DNA of 5,851 nucleotides from an uncultured Bacilli bacterium (GTDB taxonomy: Bacteria > Bacillota_I > Bacilli_A > ML615J-28 > CAG-313): positions 1 to 5,851 of the forward strand of contig CAJGCS010000068.1 in NCBI GenBank assembly GCA_904501965.1, given 5' to 3'. A model generated the notes under the pieces. That model did not search any database. It was not told where the DNA came from and saw only the letters and a list, made by a program, of their open reading frames with translations. Position 1 is the first letter of the stretch, and each line of letters starts with the position of its first letter. The translations under genes and the position numbers were made by a program. Shown here piece by piece: positions 4,863 through 5,851 of the stretch.

Positions 4863-5851
4863 ATGTTAGAAATGTTCAGCGTCCAAGCTGTGAATATAAT
4901 TGAAGATGCAAAAAATAATGCATTAAAACAAGGCGAAGAAGTTGTTGGTAGTGAACACTTATTAGTCGCAATGTATAATATGAAAGATTCAATCTGTCAT
5001 TTTTTATTAAGCGAGTTAAATATTAAAATTGATAATATTCTTCAAGAAATAAGTAAAATGAAAATAATTCATAAAAAAGAAAACAATACAATATTTTCAA
5101 AAAAATTTGAACAAATAATAAAAAATGCAAAAGATTTAGCAATACTTTGTAAAAGCGATTATGTATATGATGAACATATATTTTATAGTCTTTTAGAATT
5201 AAAAGATTCTGTTGCATACGAAATACTTGAAAACTTAAGAATTGATACCGAAGAGATGCTTGATGATATCGAAGAAATTTTTAGTTTTTTTGAAAAAGAG
5301 CAAGAAGAACGTCCTTTTCCATTTTTAAAACAATTAAAACCTGATAACTTTCACCATCCTTATATCAAGAGAAAAGATTATGTGGAGCAAATCATATATA
5401 TATTAAAGAAAAAACAAAAGAATAATCCCCTCCTTATTGGAAATGCAGGAGTCGGTAAAAGTGCAATTATTGAAGGTGTTTGTAAAGAGTTAAAAAACGA
5501 GCTTATTTATGAACTTGATCTTGGAAGTATAGTTGCAGGTACAAAGTATAGAGGAGAACTTGAAGAAAAATTATTAAAAGCAATGGAGTTTATCGAATCA
5601 AAAAAGGCAATTGTTTTTATTGATGAGATTCATAATATTGTTGGTGCAGGATCTAACGATGGATCTTTAGATATATCAAACATATTAAAACCATATCTTA
5701 CTAATTCAAATATAAAACTTATTGGTGCAACCACAATTGATGAGTATCATAAACATATATATAAGGATAAAGCTTTATCAAGAAGATTTCAAAATATATA
5801 TATAGATGAAGCTACAAAAGAAGAAACTTTAAAGATATTAACAAAGATAAA
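4863..5851 (+). CDS. clpC: ClpC-type AAA+ unfoldase, N-terminal part (runs off the window)
   Basis: Clp ATPases of this class unfold proteins, and ClpC feeds them to ClpP. The frame is open from ATG 4863 to the end, giving 329 residues (typical full length about 810). Residues 1-140 are a Clp_N domain with two repeats (GSEHLLVAM at 29-37; DEHIFYSLLE at 103-112). The AAA1 domain has NNPLLIGNAGVGKSAIIEG (Walker A 193-200, K199), pore loop AGTKYRGELEE (225-235), Walker B VFIDEIH (251-257), GAGSNDGSLDISNILKP (261-277), sensor 1 IGATT (287-291), and arginine fingers RR (307-308). The start is supported by GGAGG (4851-4855), 7 nt away. It looks divergent: the usual GR before the P-loop reads KR (169-170), and a loop of about 10 residues after the Walker A helix is missing. 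The N-domain points to ClpC; ClpB or ClpL is not excluded because the middle and C-terminal domains lie outside the window. Confidence 0.9.
   Translation, partial: MLEMFSVQAVNIIEDAKNNALKQGEEVVGSEHLLVAMYNMKDSICHFLLSELNIKIDNILQEISKMKIIHKKENNTIFSKKFEQIIKNAKDLAILCKSDYVYDEHIFYSLLELKDSVAYEILENLRIDTEEMLDDIEEIFSFFEKEQEERPFPFLKQLKPDNFHHPYIKRKDYVEQIIYILKKKQKNNPLLIGNAGVGKSAIIEGVCKELKNELIYELDLGSIVAGTKYRGELEEKLLKAMEFIESKKAIVFIDEIHNIVGAGSNDGSLDISNILKPYLTNSNIKLIGATTIDEYHKHIYKDKALSRRFQNIYIDEATKEETLKILTKI

Noticed and set aside
4846..4863. Tiny upstream frame ATG ATG GAG GAA AGA TAA (MMEER) ending in TAATG at the clp start
   Set aside because: It has the leader-peptide layout of stop overlapping start, but there is no SD before it and it consists mainly of the clp gene's own ribosome binding site. 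Chance is the simpler explanation.
5023..5217. Open frame of 64 codons on the minus strand opposite the clp gene
   Set aside because: It is antisense to the Clp_N domain; its F/L/Y-rich sequence is the expected antisense of lysine- and glutamate-rich coding. No SD or promoter is seen.

Overview
This is a compact, AT-rich, bacterial chromosomal window. The gene families (oligopeptide ABC transporter, DusB, HflX with a polyglycine linker, a ClpC-type ATPase), the strong AAGGAGG-type ribosome binding sites and the low GC all suggest a low-GC Firmicutes/Mollicutes-related lineage, for example an Acholeplasma-like or uncultured gut Bacilli/RF39-type organism. That taxonomic guess is inference. All five tryptophans visible in the coding sequences are TGG, and one gene ends in TGA directly at a terminator. 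This argues for the standard bacterial code and against the TGA=Trp code of Mycoplasma and Spiroplasma.

Layout: (1) Positions 1-2366 hold the end of a plus-strand operon. It contains the last 13 codons of an upstream gene (probably oppD), a greatly enlarged oppF-like ATPase (44-1621), and one base later an uncharacterised membrane protein with a C-terminal fibronectin type III domain (1623-2357). The operon closes with a hairpin terminator that overlaps the last codons of that gene. (2) A short gap with an extended -10 promoter leads to dusB (2422-3399). (3) dusB converges with hflX (3434-4723, minus), and one long hairpin in the 34-bp gap serves as a terminator in both directions. (4) hflX and a ClpC-type AAA+ gene (4863 to beyond the window end) diverge from a 139-bp region with back-to-back promoters.

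Functional reading: the left part concerns peptide import across the membrane. DusB modifies tRNA. HflX (ribosome splitting and rescue) and the Clp ATPase (protein unfolding and degradation) form a divergent pair that fits translation and protein quality control under stress. There is no mobile element, CRISPR array, rRNA or tRNA gene, and no stretch over 300 bases lacks a gene. I do not see a clear undescribed multi-gene system. The most unusual content is the OppF architecture (about 140 inserted residues plus loss of the C-terminal cysteine motif) and its tightly coupled membrane/FN3 partner.
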